Assembly: GCF_000511385.1 (NCBI RefSeq)
Contig: NC_023137.1
Coordinates: forward strand, 3,107,001-3,171,000
DNA: 64,000 bases
Direction: 5' to 3'
From: Phaeobacter gallaeciensis DSM 26640
GTDB lineage: Bacteria > Pseudomonadota > Alphaproteobacteria > Rhodobacterales > Rhodobacteraceae
Shown in pieces: positions 44,430 through 53,243 of this stretch. The notes under the pieces were generated by a model. The model did not search any database. It was not told the origin of the DNA and saw nothing but the letters and a program-made list of their open reading frames with translations. Both the position numbers and the translations under genes were made by a program. Positions within the stretch are counted from its first letter, which is position 1. Each line of letters starts with the position of its first letter.

Positions 44430-45959
44430 ATGACGGCACCAGCAATTGAACTAAAAGGCATCTCCAAAGCCTTTGGCCCGGTTCAGGCCAATAAGGATAT
44501 CTCAATCCGTGTTTCCCCCGGCACGATCCACGGGATCATCGGCGAAAACGGGGCGGGCAAATCAACGCTGATGAGCATCCTCTACGGGTTCTATAAGGCC
44601 GACAAAGGCGAAGTTTGGATTCACGGGAAACGGACAGAGATCCCGGACAGCCAGGCGGCGATCTCAGCGGGGATCGGCATGGTGTTCCAACACTTCAAGC
44701 TCGTTGAGAACTTCACCGTGCTGGAGAATATCATTCTGGGCGCCGAGGACGGCGGACTGCTAAAGCCCTCGCTCAGCAAAGCCCGCAAGTCTCTGAAAGA
44801 GCTGGCAGCCGAGTACGAGCTGAACGTTGATCCCGATGCGCGTATCGACGAAATCGGTGTGGGCATGCAACAGCGCGTCGAGATTCTGAAGGCGCTCTAT
44901 CGGCAGGCCGACATTTTGATTCTGGATGAACCGACCGGCGTGCTGACCCCGGCAGAAGCGGATCAGCTGTTCCGCATTCTGGACCGGCTGCGCGCTGAGG
45001 GGAAAACAATCATCCTGATCACCCACAAGCTGCGGGAGATCATGGAGTACACCGACACGGTTTCGGTGATGCGCCGTGGCGAGATGACCGCCACCGTCAA
45101 GACAGCCGAGACCAGTCCCGAACATCTGGCCGAGCTAATGGTTGGTCGCAAGGTGCTGTTGCGCGTCGATAAAGTCCCCGCAACTCCTGGGAAGCCGATC
45201 CTCGAGATTGAGAACCTCAGTGTTGTTGATGAGGCCGGTGTTGCGCGTGTTAAGAACATTGATCTGACCGTCCGAGCCGGAGAAATCCTGGGGATCGCAG
45301 GCGTTGCGGGCAATGGCCAGTCCGAGCTGATGGAAGTCTTGGGTGGCATGCGCGAAGGTCAGGGAAGCATTCGCCTCAACGGCGTTGCCCTACCTTTGTC
45401 CGGTTCTGGATCTGACGCCCGCGCACGTCGCGCAGCCCATGTGGCCCATGTTCCCGAAGACCGCCAGCGCGAAGGTTTGATCATGGATTTCCACGCCTGG
45501 GAAAACGTGGCCTTTGGCTACCACCACGCGCCCGAATACCAACGCGGCCTGCTGATGAACAACGCAGCCCTGCGCGCTGATACAGAAGCCAAGATGGCCA
45601 AGTTTGACGTTCGTCCGCCGGATCCATGGCTCGCCGCCAAGAACTTCTCCGGAGGCAACCAGCAAAAGATCGTTGTGGCCCGCGAAATCGAACGCAACCC
45701 GGAGCTGTTGCTGATCGGCCAGCCCACCCGTGGCGTCGATATCGGTGCTATCGAGTTCATTCACAAGCAGATCGTCGAACTGCGCGATCAGGGGAAAGCT
45801 ATCCTCTTGGTCTCGGTCGAGTTGGAAGAGATCCTGTCGCTCGCCGACCGTGTTGCTGTGATGTTTGACGGAATGATTATGGGTGAACGCCCTGCTGATC
45901 AGACCGATGAGAAAGAGCTGGGCCTGTTGATGGCCGGCGTCGCGGGGGAGGCCGCGTAA
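44430..45959 (+). CDS. Nucleoside-type ABC transporter ATP-binding protein (double domain)
   Basis: ATPase with two fused nucleotide-binding domains, 509 aa. First Walker A GENGAGKST at 38-46, with a first signature-like region DEIGVGMQQRVEILKALYRQ and Walker B ILILDEPTGVL. Second domain from about 255, with degenerate P-loop GVAGNGQSELMEVL, signature NFSGGNQQKIVVAREIE and LLIGQPTRGVDIGA. This arrangement is usual for ribose/nucleoside importers. ATG 44430 follows AGGGGAG. It ends directly at the first permease start. Confidence 0.93.
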   Translation: MTAPAIELKGISKAFGPVQANKDISIRVSPGTIHGIIGENGAGKSTLMSILYGFYKADKGEVWIHGKRTEIPDSQAAISAGIGMVFQHFKLVENFTVLENIILGAEDGGLLKPSLSKARKSLKELAAEYELNVDPDARIDEIGVGMQQRVEILKALYRQADILILDEPTGVLTPAEADQLFRILDRLRAEGKTIILITHKLREIMEYTDTVSVMRRGEMTATVKTAETSPEHLAELMVGRKVLLRVDKVPATPGKPILEIENLSVVDEAGVARVKNIDLTVRAGEILGIAGVAGNGQSELMEVLGGMREGQGSIRLNGVALPLSGSGSDARARRAAHVAHVPEDRQREGLIMDFHAWENVAFGYHHAPEYQRGLLMNNAALRADTEAKMAKFDVRPPDPWLAAKNFSGGNQQKIVVAREIERNPELLLIGQPTRGVDIGAIEFIHKQIVELRDQGKAILLVSVELEEILSLADRVAVMFDGMIMGERPADQTDEKELGLLMAGVAGEAA

Positions 45960-47054
45960 ATGGATAAGATGCCTAAATGGGCCGATGTTGTGCTGATCCC
46001 GCTGATCAGCCTGCTGCTGGCCGCTATTCTGTCTGCCTTGGTGATCCTTGGCATTGGTGAAGACCCGATTGCAGCCGTGAACCTGATGGTATCCGGGGCT
46101 CTGGGGTCAACCTATGGCTGGGGCTATACGCTCTATTACGCGACCAACTTCCTGTTCACAGGTTTGGCCGTATCCGTGGCCTTCCACGCACGCCTCTTCA
46201 ACATCGGCGGCGAGGGTCAGGCGATGCTGGGTGGCCTGGGGGTTGCCCTGGTCTGCCTGTACATCCCTTGGCCGCATTGGTCGCTGGCCTTGATTTTCGC
46301 CAGCCTCGGGGCTGCGCTGTTCGGGGCGGCCTGGGCAGCCATTCCTGCTTATCTTCAGGCGAAACGTGGCAGTCACATCGTGATCACTACGATCATGTTC
46401 AACTTTATCGCTGCTGCGGTACTGAACTATGTGTTGGTGAATCTTCTGCGTCCCGAAGGATCAATGGATCCGGCCACAGCCCGCTTTCCTGAGGCCGTTC
46501 ACCTGCCGTCACTGCATGAAATTCTGGCGCCTATTGGCATCGAGTTTTCCAAGGCCGCGCCGGCAAATGTCAGCTTTCTTGTAGCGGTTGCGGCTTGTAT
46601 CGCAGTCTGGCTGCTGATCTGGCGCACCAAGCTTGGCTATGAAATTCGCGCCTATGGCAACTCCGAATACGGCGCGCTTTATGCCGGGATTTCGCCGGTG
46701 AAAATCACCATGATTGCCATGCTGATCTCAGGCGGTCTGGCCGGCATGATGGCCACCAACAACGTTATGGGTGAAGCAGAGCGTCTGGTTCTGAACTCCA
46801 CGGAAGGCGCGGGCTTTATCGGCATTGCCGTGGCTCTTATGGGGCGCAGCCATCCCTTTGGTGTGTTCCTTGCCGCGATCCTGTTCGGCTTCCTCTATCA
46901 GGGCGGCGCTGAACTGGCGCTCTGGACCAGCATCCCACGCGAATTGATCGTAGTCATTCAAGCCCTGGTGATCCTGTTCACGGGTGCATTGGACAATATG
47001 GTGAGAGGCCCGCTGGAGCGGATCTTCCTCGCTCTGCGCCGGGGGAAAGCGTGA
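45960..47054 (+). CDS. Nucleoside-type ABC transporter permease 1
   Basis: Inner-membrane permease of the BPD_transp_2 family, 364 aa with about nine hydrophobic segments, e.g. VVLIPLISLLLAAILSALVI and MIAMLISGGLAGMMATNNVM. RLFNIGGEGQAMLGGLGVAL and GYEIRAYGNSEYGALYAGIS mark the family. Overlaps permease 2 by 4 bases and abuts the ATPase gene. Confidence 0.92.
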   Translation: MDKMPKWADVVLIPLISLLLAAILSALVILGIGEDPIAAVNLMVSGALGSTYGWGYTLYYATNFLFTGLAVSVAFHARLFNIGGEGQAMLGGLGVALVCLYIPWPHWSLALIFASLGAALFGAAWAAIPAYLQAKRGSHIVITTIMFNFIAAAVLNYVLVNLLRPEGSMDPATARFPEAVHLPSLHEILAPIGIEFSKAAPANVSFLVAVAACIAVWLLIWRTKLGYEIRAYGNSEYGALYAGISPVKITMIAMLISGGLAGMMATNNVMGEAERLVLNSTEGAGFIGIAVALMGRSHPFGVFLAAILFGFLYQGGAELALWTSIPRELIVVIQALVILFTGALDNMVRGPLERIFLALRRGKA

Positions 47055-48019
47055 TGGATTTTCTGACTCTGATCCAAGTGCTCGACAGCACCGTTCGTCT
47101 GGCAACACCGCTTCTGCTGGCCTGTCTTGCAGGTTTGTTCTCCGAGCGTGCAGGTATCTTTGACATTGGCCTTGAAGGCAAAATGCTGATGGCTGCCTTC
47201 TTCTCCGCTGCGGTTGCCGCGACCACGGGGAATGTCTGGTTGGGCCTTCTGGCTGGCATCGCCTCTTCATTGGTCCTCAGCGGGCTGCATGGGCTCGCGT
47301 CCATCACCTTCCGCGGCAACCAGCTAATCTCTGGTGTGGCAATCAACTTCCTCGCTGCCGGCATGACCGTGCTGATTGCGCAGGACTGGTTCCAGCAGGG
47401 CGGTCGTACCCCGTCGTTGTTCTCCGGCGGTCGTTTCGAGCCAATCAATCTGCCGTTTGCGGATGCGTTGGCAGATGTTCCGATACTAGGGCCGATCTAT
47501 AGCGAACTGCTGTCAGGTCACTCTGTGCTGGTCTACTTGGCCTTCTTGGCGGTTCCCGCCACAGCATGGATCCTGTTTGGCACCCGCTTCGGCCTGCGGC
47601 TCCGCGCCGTTGGTGAGAATCCGGCCGCCGTTGATACCGCCGGTGTGTCCGTGGTCGGGCTGCGTTACGCCGCCGTGATGATCTGCGGCCTCCTTTGTGG
47701 GATCGCGGGTGCGTATCTTGCGACCGCACTTCAGGCCGGGTTTGTGAAGGACATGACCGCAGGCCGGGGCTTCATTGCCTTGGCAGCGCTGATTTTTGCG
47801 AAGTGGCGTCCCTGGCATGCGCTAGGCGCCTGCCTTCTGTTCGGCCTCCTACAAGCGGTTGCTCTCCGGTTCCAGAACATTGAAATCGGGACCTTTGTGA
47901 TCCCGGTTCAGATGATGGACGCGTTGCCCTACATTCTGACAGTCGTGATTTTGGCTGGGTTTGTTGGCAAGGCTGTTCCGCCGAAGGCCGGCGGTGAGCC
48001 CTACGTCAAAGAACGCTAA
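47051..48019 (+). CDS. Nucleoside-type ABC transporter permease 2
   Basis: Second permease, 322 aa. Same family marks: SERAGIFDIGLEGKMLMAAF, LHGLASITFRGNQLISGVAI and GLRLRAVGENPAAVDTAGVS. It completes a BMP importer of binding protein, double ATPase and two permeases, and is followed by tandem hairpins. Substrate specificity (purine nucleosides) is inferred from the family. Confidence 0.92.
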   Translation: MMDFLTLIQVLDSTVRLATPLLLACLAGLFSERAGIFDIGLEGKMLMAAFFSAAVAATTGNVWLGLLAGIASSLVLSGLHGLASITFRGNQLISGVAINFLAAGMTVLIAQDWFQQGGRTPSLFSGGRFEPINLPFADALADVPILGPIYSELLSGHSVLVYLAFLAVPATAWILFGTRFGLRLRAVGENPAAVDTAGVSVVGLRYAAVMICGLLCGIAGAYLATALQAGFVKDMTAGRGFIALAALIFAKWRPWHALGACLLFGLLQAVALRFQNIEIGTFVIPVQMMDALPYILTVVILAGFVGKAVPPKAGGEPYVKER

Positions 48020-48031
48020 TATCCAGTTCCA

Positions 48032-48096
48032 TTCCGCATAGTCCCTTGGGACTGTGCGGAAACATCGTCAAGCGCCCGGCCATGGCCGGGCGTTTT
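48032..48096 (+). terminator. Tandem hairpins ending the BMP transporter operon
   Basis: Stem TTCCGCA-AGTCCC/GGGACT-TGCGGAA (48032-48062, one internal mismatch), then CGCCCGGCC/GGCCGGGCG (48073-48092) followed by TTTTGCGTTT. The second is a standard intrinsic terminator. Confidence 0.85.
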
Positions 48097-48253
48097 GCGT
48101 TTCATTCTACTTGCACACATCAAACAGCAATCAACAGGACCGGGTCCCCCTGCCGAAAATCATAGGTCCAGTTTTCCCCACAACATCAGTCCTGTTTTCT
48201 GCACAGCGGCATCGACAGTTGATTTTACCAAGGTGCTGCGGTCTAACACTGAT

Positions 48254-49177
48254 ATGCAGATTTATCTTCCCATCGCCGAGGTCTCGGTCAACGCATTCCT
48301 GCTTCTCGGGCTCGGCGGTATGGTCGGCATCCTGTCCGGCATGTTCGGGGTTGGCGGCGGCTTTCTGATGACACCGCTCTTGTTTTTCATCGGTATCCCC
48401 CCGGCGGTTGCCGTAGCTACCGAAGCCAATCAGATCGTCGCCTCATCTTTCTCCGGCGTTCTTGCCCATTTCAGGCGGCGAACCGTCGACATCAAGATGG
48501 GTCTGGTCCTGCAAGTCGGGGGTCTGTTTGGAGCAGCACTTGGGGTTGTAGTCTTTAACTACCTCAAGGCGCTTGGTCAGGTCGATCTACTGGTTAAACT
48601 CTGCTATGTCGTCTTCCTTGGCGTGGTTGGCGGGCTGATGTTTATCGAAAGCCTGAACGCGATTCGAAAATCCAAGGCCTCCGCAGGCGCGGCGCCAGCG
48701 CCTCGCAGACAGCGTGGCTGGGTTCACGCTCTGCCGTTCAAGATGCGGTTTCGCACGTCAGGTCTCTACATCTCTGTCATTCCACCACTGCTCGTCGGCG
48801 TCGCTGTCGGCATTCTTGCAGCGATCATGGGGGTTGGCGGCGGTTTCATCATGGTACCTGCGATGATCTATATTCTGGGCATGCCGACCAAGGTGGTTGT
48901 CGGTACATCGCTGTTCCAGATTATTCTGGTCACCGCCTTTACCACCATGTTGCACGCCACCACAAACTACACAGTGGATATCGTCCTTGCGGTTCTGTTG
49001 CTGGTCGGCGGCGTCATCGGCGCGCAGATTGGCACCCGTATTGGGGTTTATCTGAAAGCAGAGCAGTTGCGTATCCTGCTCGCCCTCATGGTGATCGTAG
49101 TCTGTGTCAAGCTCGGTCTGGACCTCTTGCTCATGCCGTCAGAGCTCTATTCGCTCGGCAGCGACGGGGGCCATTGA
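48254..49177 (+). CDS. TauE/SafE (TSUP) family sulfite/organosulfonate exporter
   Basis: Membrane protein of 307 aa with about eight helices and an internal repeat: SGMFGVGGGFLMTPLLFFIG near residues 27-45 and AAIMGVGGGFIMVPAMIYIL near 188-206. Family members export sulfite, sulfoacetate or similar anions. I start at ATG 48254 (MQIYLPIAEVSVNAFLLLGL); the frame is open from 48095, but that extension is unlike the family. A TIGR02186 gene begins 1 base after its stop. The 234-base gap before it holds the tandem terminators. Confidence 0.88.
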   Translation: MQIYLPIAEVSVNAFLLLGLGGMVGILSGMFGVGGGFLMTPLLFFIGIPPAVAVATEANQIVASSFSGVLAHFRRRTVDIKMGLVLQVGGLFGAALGVVVFNYLKALGQVDLLVKLCYVVFLGVVGGLMFIESLNAIRKSKASAGAAPAPRRQRGWVHALPFKMRFRTSGLYISVIPPLLVGVAVGILAAIMGVGGGFIMVPAMIYILGMPTKVVVGTSLFQIILVTAFTTMLHATTNYTVDIVLAVLLLVGGVIGAQIGTRIGVYLKAEQLRILLALMVIVVCVKLGLDLLLMPSELYSLGSDGGH

Positions 49178-49178
49178 G

Positions 49179-50069
49179 ATGCTCCGTTGCGCTATCCATC
49201 GTAATCACCACGTCGAGGTACGCTCAGGCTGGCGCCGCGCAAGTCGACGGCTTTGTGCAGCAGTCTTCTTAGCGATGCCGTTCACGCCATTGGCCTCAGC
49301 CCCAACGGCAGCACAAACCGTGACCAGCCTAGCCAACAGTGAGCCTGCAGCCGGACCGCGCGAAGAGGTCGTCCTGGGTCTCAGCCAGGATCGTGTGGCC
49401 ATCACTGCCAACTTTGACGGCTCGGAGATCCTGATCTTTGGCGCCGTGAAGCGCGAGGCACCGATCCCGCAGGATGACCCGCTTGAGGTGATTGTCGCGG
49501 TGTCCGGCCCGGCGTCTCCAGTGATGGTTCGGCGCAAAGAGAAAAAACTGGGCATTTGGGTCAATACTGACAGCGTTCTGGTGGATTCGGCCCCCAGCTT
49601 TTATGCGGTCGCCACCAGTGCGCCTCTCTCGCAGGTGCTGAGCGATACCGAAGATCTGCGGTATCGGGTGTCCGTGGGTCGTGCGATCCGCTCGGTTGGG
49701 GCGGGAATGCACATCCGCGGTGCCCAGCAATTCGCCGAAGCCGTGATCCGCATCCGCTCCGACAATGATCTCTACTCGCTACGGGAAAATACCGTCGCGG
49801 TGGATCAGCAGACCTTGTTTCGCACGGCGATTGACATGCCTGCCGACCTTACCGAAGGGGCTTATAGCACGCGCATTCTGCTTACCCGAGGGGGATCAGT
49901 GGTGGCGCAGTACGAAACCAGCATCGACGTGCGCAAAGTGGGGCTGGAACGGTTTCTCTACGCGATGTCGCGGGAGCAACCGTTTCTCTACGGTCTGATG
50001 TCTCTGGCGATTGCGATTGCTGCAGGCTGGGCAGCCTCCGCCGCCTTCCGCCTTCTGCGCAGAAGCTGA
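49179..50069 (+). CDS. TIGR02186-type membrane-anchored periplasmic protein
   Basis: Uncharacterised protein, 296 aa. An N-terminal signal (RLCAAVFLAMPFTPLASA, then AAQ) leads into a predicted periplasmic beta-rich domain (EEVVLGLSQDRVAITANFDG; SEILIFGAVKREAPIPQDDP; LGIWVNTDSVLVDSAPSFYA). A single C-terminal helix, LYGLMSLAIAIAAGWAASAA, is followed by RLLRRS. It starts within one base of the TauE-type exporter stop, so the two are translated together and probably work together at the membrane. No catalytic motif is recognised. Confidence 0.82.
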   Translation: MLRCAIHRNHHVEVRSGWRRASRRLCAAVFLAMPFTPLASAPTAAQTVTSLANSEPAAGPREEVVLGLSQDRVAITANFDGSEILIFGAVKREAPIPQDDPLEVIVAVSGPASPVMVRRKEKKLGIWVNTDSVLVDSAPSFYAVATSAPLSQVLSDTEDLRYRVSVGRAIRSVGAGMHIRGAQQFAEAVIRIRSDNDLYSLRENTVAVDQQTLFRTAIDMPADLTEGAYSTRILLTRGGSVVAQYETSIDVRKVGLERFLYAMSREQPFLYGLMSLAIAIAAGWAASAAFRLLRRS

Positions 50070-50105
50070 GAACGGCTCCCACGGTAAAAAGGCGCCGCGT
50101 CCCGT

Positions 50106-50864
50106 CTAACCGCGTCCAATATAGGGCATGGTCGTCGCCATGACCGTCATGAATTGCACATTCGCCTCAAGTGGCAAATCTGCCATATGCAGCACCGACT
50201 GCGCGGCATCTGAAACAGCAAACGTCTCCATTGGTGCGGCGGTCGGATCAGCGGCGATCTGGCGCGCGCTCAACTCTTCCACCATGGGGGTACGCGCATT
50301 GCCGATATCGATTTGCCCGCAGGCGATCTGAAAGGGACGCCCGTCCAACGAGAGGCTGCGGGTCAGCCCGGTAATCGCGGATTTTGTCGCGGCATAGGGC
50401 GCTGATCCGGGGCGCGGCACATGGGCGGCAATGGAGCCGTTGTTGATAATCCGGCCCCCCTGTGGCGATTGCCGGCGCATCTGCCGAAAAGCCGCGCGGG
50501 CTGCCAGAAACATACCGTTCAAATTGACATCAACCGCCGCAAACCAATCTTCCAGCTCAATCTCGTCAATGGTGCCCGAAGGGGTGAATATACCGGCATT
50601 GTTGAACAGCACATCCAACCGCCCTACCCGCCTTGCAAAGCAATCAAAGGCGTGGTCCACAGCCTCTGGATCCGTCACATCGGCAGAGAGAACATGAGCT
50701 GTGTCACGCCCCCGTGCGACCTCTTCCAACTGTTCGGCACGACGCGCCAGCAGGCCAACCTGCCAGCCTTTCTTCAGAAACAACTCAGCCACGGCGCGAC
50801 CAATACCTGAGCTCGCGCCGGTGATCAGGATGGTACGTTTGGGGGTATGATCCTCTTCGCTCAT
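50106..50864 (-). CDS. Short-chain dehydrogenase/reductase
   Basis: Classical SDR, 252 aa. NAD(P) motif TGASSGIG at residues 15-22, NNAGIF, catalytic serine in NNGSIAAHVPRPGSA, and YAATK near 158. The arginine after TILITGASSGIGRA and RRAEQ suggest NADP. The substrate cannot be assigned. The ATG overlaps the stop of the upstream helicase gene by 4 bases. Confidence 0.9.
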   Translation of the reverse strand: MSEEDHTPKRTILITGASSGIGRAVAELFLKKGWQVGLLARRAEQLEEVARGRDTAHVLSADVTDPEAVDHAFDCFARRVGRLDVLFNNAGIFTPSGTIDEIELEDWFAAVDVNLNGMFLAARAAFRQMRRQSPQGGRIINNGSIAAHVPRPGSAPYAATKSAITGLTRSLSLDGRPFQIACGQIDIGNARTPMVEELSARQIAADPTAAPMETFAVSDAAQSVLHMADLPLEANVQFMTVMATTMPYIGRG

Positions 50865-52399
50865 ACCGGGTTCTCCTCCTGCATTTCCAAGGTCAGCGTA
50901 CTGGCCGTTGCTGCGCGCAAGTCATCCACCTGCAGGAGGCCTGTTGGCTTTGCCAGACGGTTACGCACCACCCATATAAGCCGCTCTTGCGCCCGTGTAA
51001 TCGCAACATAAGCCAACCGCTTCCACAGGGGCTGGCCAGCTTCCACTCGACCCATCCGCGCAGCTGCGTAGATGTCAGGCGCAAAAACCTGTGCCGTTGG
51101 CCACTGTGATCCTTGAGCCTTGTGAATGGTGACCGCTGCCCCATGCAGAAACGCCGCGCCCATCCGCGCAGCAAACGGAATGAAGGGCTCTTCTTCTTCG
51201 GGTTTTTCGATCTTCACGATTGACGCGGCGGACACCTGCGGATCCTCTGCCCCCATCACATGAAGACGCGAAAATCCCGGTTTCCGGCCCGGCCCAAGAT
51301 AGATCACCTGCGCCCCCTTGATCAGACCACGAGCCTCCAGATCCAACCGTTTCTTGCGGTGTTTCATCGGCAGTTCAATGCCATCACAGATCAGCGGTTC
51401 GCCCGCCAGCAGGCTGTCTTCCGGGGCACCATGCACATTTCTGAAGGCGTTGATCAGCCGGATGCGGGTGTTGTTGCGCCAGACCAGAACCGGGGAACGT
51501 GCCATCAAATCCACCTCCACCCGCTGCCCCCAGACCACGCGCTCATCCTTGCGGGAAAGATCTTCGACCATACGCTCGAAATCCTCAAAACCGACCTCCG
51601 GATCAGCCAGCGCATGGGCGAGATCGAGAATAGGGTTGCCCGCCTCCTGACGGTGAATACGGTTGAGGACTAGCTTTCGCTCTTCCGGCAGTGTTTCAAA
51701 GACCATCGCACCAGATTGGTTCACAGGTGCAAGCTGCGCCGGGTCTCCGAACAGTAAAAGGGTCGGAAAAATCTCCTTCAGATCCTGAAACTGGCGATCA
51801 TCCAGCATGGAAGCCTCATCGATAAAACCGATGTCCAGCGGTTCCTCTCGGCGCTTCCAGCCGGTAATGAAATCGGACCCCCGCAGACCCGCAGCCGCCA
51901 AGGCACCTGGGATGGATTTATTGCGCTCATAGAAGGCTTTGGCACGGGCCAGCGCCTCCTCGGTTAACCCTTCAATCTCGGGTTCGTCGCCGCTACCGGC
52001 CAGCCACTCGGCAATTCGTTCGTATTCAGGATCATAGACGGGCGTATAGAGAATTCGGTGAATGGTGGTTGCCGGCACGCCACGCAGGCGTAGAACACTG
52101 GCCGCTTTGTTTGTCGGCGCCAGGATCGCAAGCGTGCGGCGGTCCTCGTTTTTCTTCCGGCTTTCATAGTCGCCCGATACGACTTCAACCCCGGCTTTCT
52201 CCAGTGCCTTGTAAAGCTCCGCCAGCAACAGCGTCTTACCGGACCCGGCCTTGCCGATCACAGCCATCGCACCACCGTCACCGCGCGGTGGGTGTAGCAG
52301 ATCGTCTTCCAGATCGACTCCTGCATCATGAAGAAGACTGCTGACGCGATCAAAGGCAACTGCCTGATCATCGGAGAATTTTATGGGTGCTGCGCTCAT
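50861..52399 (-). CDS. RecD-like ATP-dependent DNA helicase (AAA_30 / UvrD-C)
   Basis: Superfamily 1B helicase, 512 aa. Walker A GKAGSGKT at residues 49-56, LAPTNKAASVLRLRGV (motif Ia), DIGFIDEASMLDDRQF (Walker B), LLFGDPAQLAPVNQSG (motif III), and late TIHKAQGSQWPTAQVF with YVAITRAQERLIWVV (motifs V/VI). No RecD N-terminal region, so a stand-alone enzyme. It is translationally coupled to the SDR. It lies downstream of luxI in the same direction, separated by a strong hairpin. Confidence 0.88.
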   Translation of the reverse strand: MSAAPIKFSDDQAVAFDRVSSLLHDAGVDLEDDLLHPPRGDGGAMAVIGKAGSGKTLLLAELYKALEKAGVEVVSGDYESRKKNEDRRTLAILAPTNKAASVLRLRGVPATTIHRILYTPVYDPEYERIAEWLAGSGDEPEIEGLTEEALARAKAFYERNKSIPGALAAAGLRGSDFITGWKRREEPLDIGFIDEASMLDDRQFQDLKEIFPTLLLFGDPAQLAPVNQSGAMVFETLPEERKLVLNRIHRQEAGNPILDLAHALADPEVGFEDFERMVEDLSRKDERVVWGQRVEVDLMARSPVLVWRNNTRIRLINAFRNVHGAPEDSLLAGEPLICDGIELPMKHRKKRLDLEARGLIKGAQVIYLGPGRKPGFSRLHVMGAEDPQVSAASIVKIEKPEEEEPFIPFAARMGAAFLHGAAVTIHKAQGSQWPTAQVFAPDIYAAARMGRVEAGQPLWKRLAYVAITRAQERLIWVVRNRLAKPTGLLQVDDLRAATASTLTLEMQEENPV

Positions 52400-52416
52400 G
52401 TCGCGACCCTACAGGC

Positions 52417-52450
52417 GCCGGGCCGACTGCACCAGAGCAGACGGCCCGGC
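52417..52450. terminator. Strong hairpin between luxI and the helicase gene
   Basis: GCCGGGCCG-A-CTGC / GCAG-A-CGGCCCGGC with a 6-base loop: 13 GC-rich pairs with one A-A mismatch. There is no T-run on the minus strand, so it is either a Rho-assisted terminator or an RNA structure protecting the luxI 3' end. Confidence 0.5.
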
Positions 52451-52507
52451 GTGGCCCGGTTTTGGCAGAGCTCAGGTCTGCCTCTCACGTCCTCTTCAGC
52501 GCAGCCG

Positions 52508-53149
52508 TCAGCCGGTCAGGGCGACGGGTCCAGGCTCCCCTGCCCCGCCAAACGAACGATCAAACCACAAAGTCGACAGCTCCGGCTGTATACTCGCCTT
52601 CTGTGCAACGCGGTGATAGGCCTCCGACGAGTAATCCCAGAGGCCGAGGCAGATCCGGTCCCGCCCCTCGCCCATGGTGCCAATCACCTCCGGGCTAAAA
52701 CCAAGCGAGCGGTAGATCCGGACCATCCGGCGATCAAACACCCCTGCAAAATGGGCAATGTTGAAATTCCGCATGATCTCCAGCCCGGCCAATGTCAGCG
52801 CCCCGGCGACGTTACCAGTGACATCGCGTGAGAGGCAGAACCGCGTGCATTCCCAGATCAGCGGGCTGCTGATCGCATGGCCCCCGGTTAGCTCAGGAAA
52901 GACATCGTTGACCATGATCGGACCCGTGGATGGTAGGAACCGCATGGAGCCGCCGTGACGGCCATCGGCTTGCTCCCAAATCACATATAGCGGATCAAGC
53001 GCGTCATACTCGTCGCGCTCTTCTCCTTGGGCGTCGACTGCGACATCCCATCCGAGCCGTGTTTTGAATTGATCGGCGCGGTCAACGAACATCGAATGAG
53101 CCAATTCACGGTGCTGGTGCAGGTCGTGTGCATATACATAGCGAAGCAT
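52508..53149 (-). CDS. LuxI-family acyl-homoserine-lactone synthase
   Basis: Makes an N-acyl-homoserine lactone signal from SAM and acyl-ACP; 213 aa. Conserved residues are present: MFVDRADQFKTRLGWDV (R, F, W), ERDEYDALDPLYVIWE (E, D, Y), GSMRFLPS, and SPLIWECTRFCLSR (E and R of the active site). ATG 53149 follows AAAGGGGA. Chain length cannot be read from sequence. It lies 94 bases downstream of luxR. Beside ccr in roseobacters this pair resembles PgaRI of Phaeobacter (from memory). Confidence 0.93.
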   Translation of the reverse strand: MLRYVYAHDLHQHRELAHSMFVDRADQFKTRLGWDVAVDAQGEERDEYDALDPLYVIWEQADGRHGGSMRFLPSTGPIMVNDVFPELTGGHAISSPLIWECTRFCLSRDVTGNVAGALTLAGLEIMRNFNIAHFAGVFDRRMVRIYRSLGFSPEVIGTMGEGRDRICLGLWDYSSEAYHRVAQKASIQPELSTLWFDRSFGGAGEPGPVALTG

Positions 53150-53179
53150 AACTTAGTCCCCTTTAGATAGAAAAGTAGG

Positions 53180-53196
53180 ACCAGATTACGACCAGA
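53180..53196. repeat. 11-bp-spaced direct repeat in front of luxI
   Basis: ACCAGATTACGACCAGA: two ACCAGA copies one helical turn apart, 31-47 bases upstream of the luxI ATG. Could bind a regulator; no classical lux-box palindrome was found. Confidence 0.3.
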
Positions 53197-53243
53197 AGAG
53201 ATTCTCAACTATAAGGTTAATGAATGCCTGTAGCTTCAACGTG

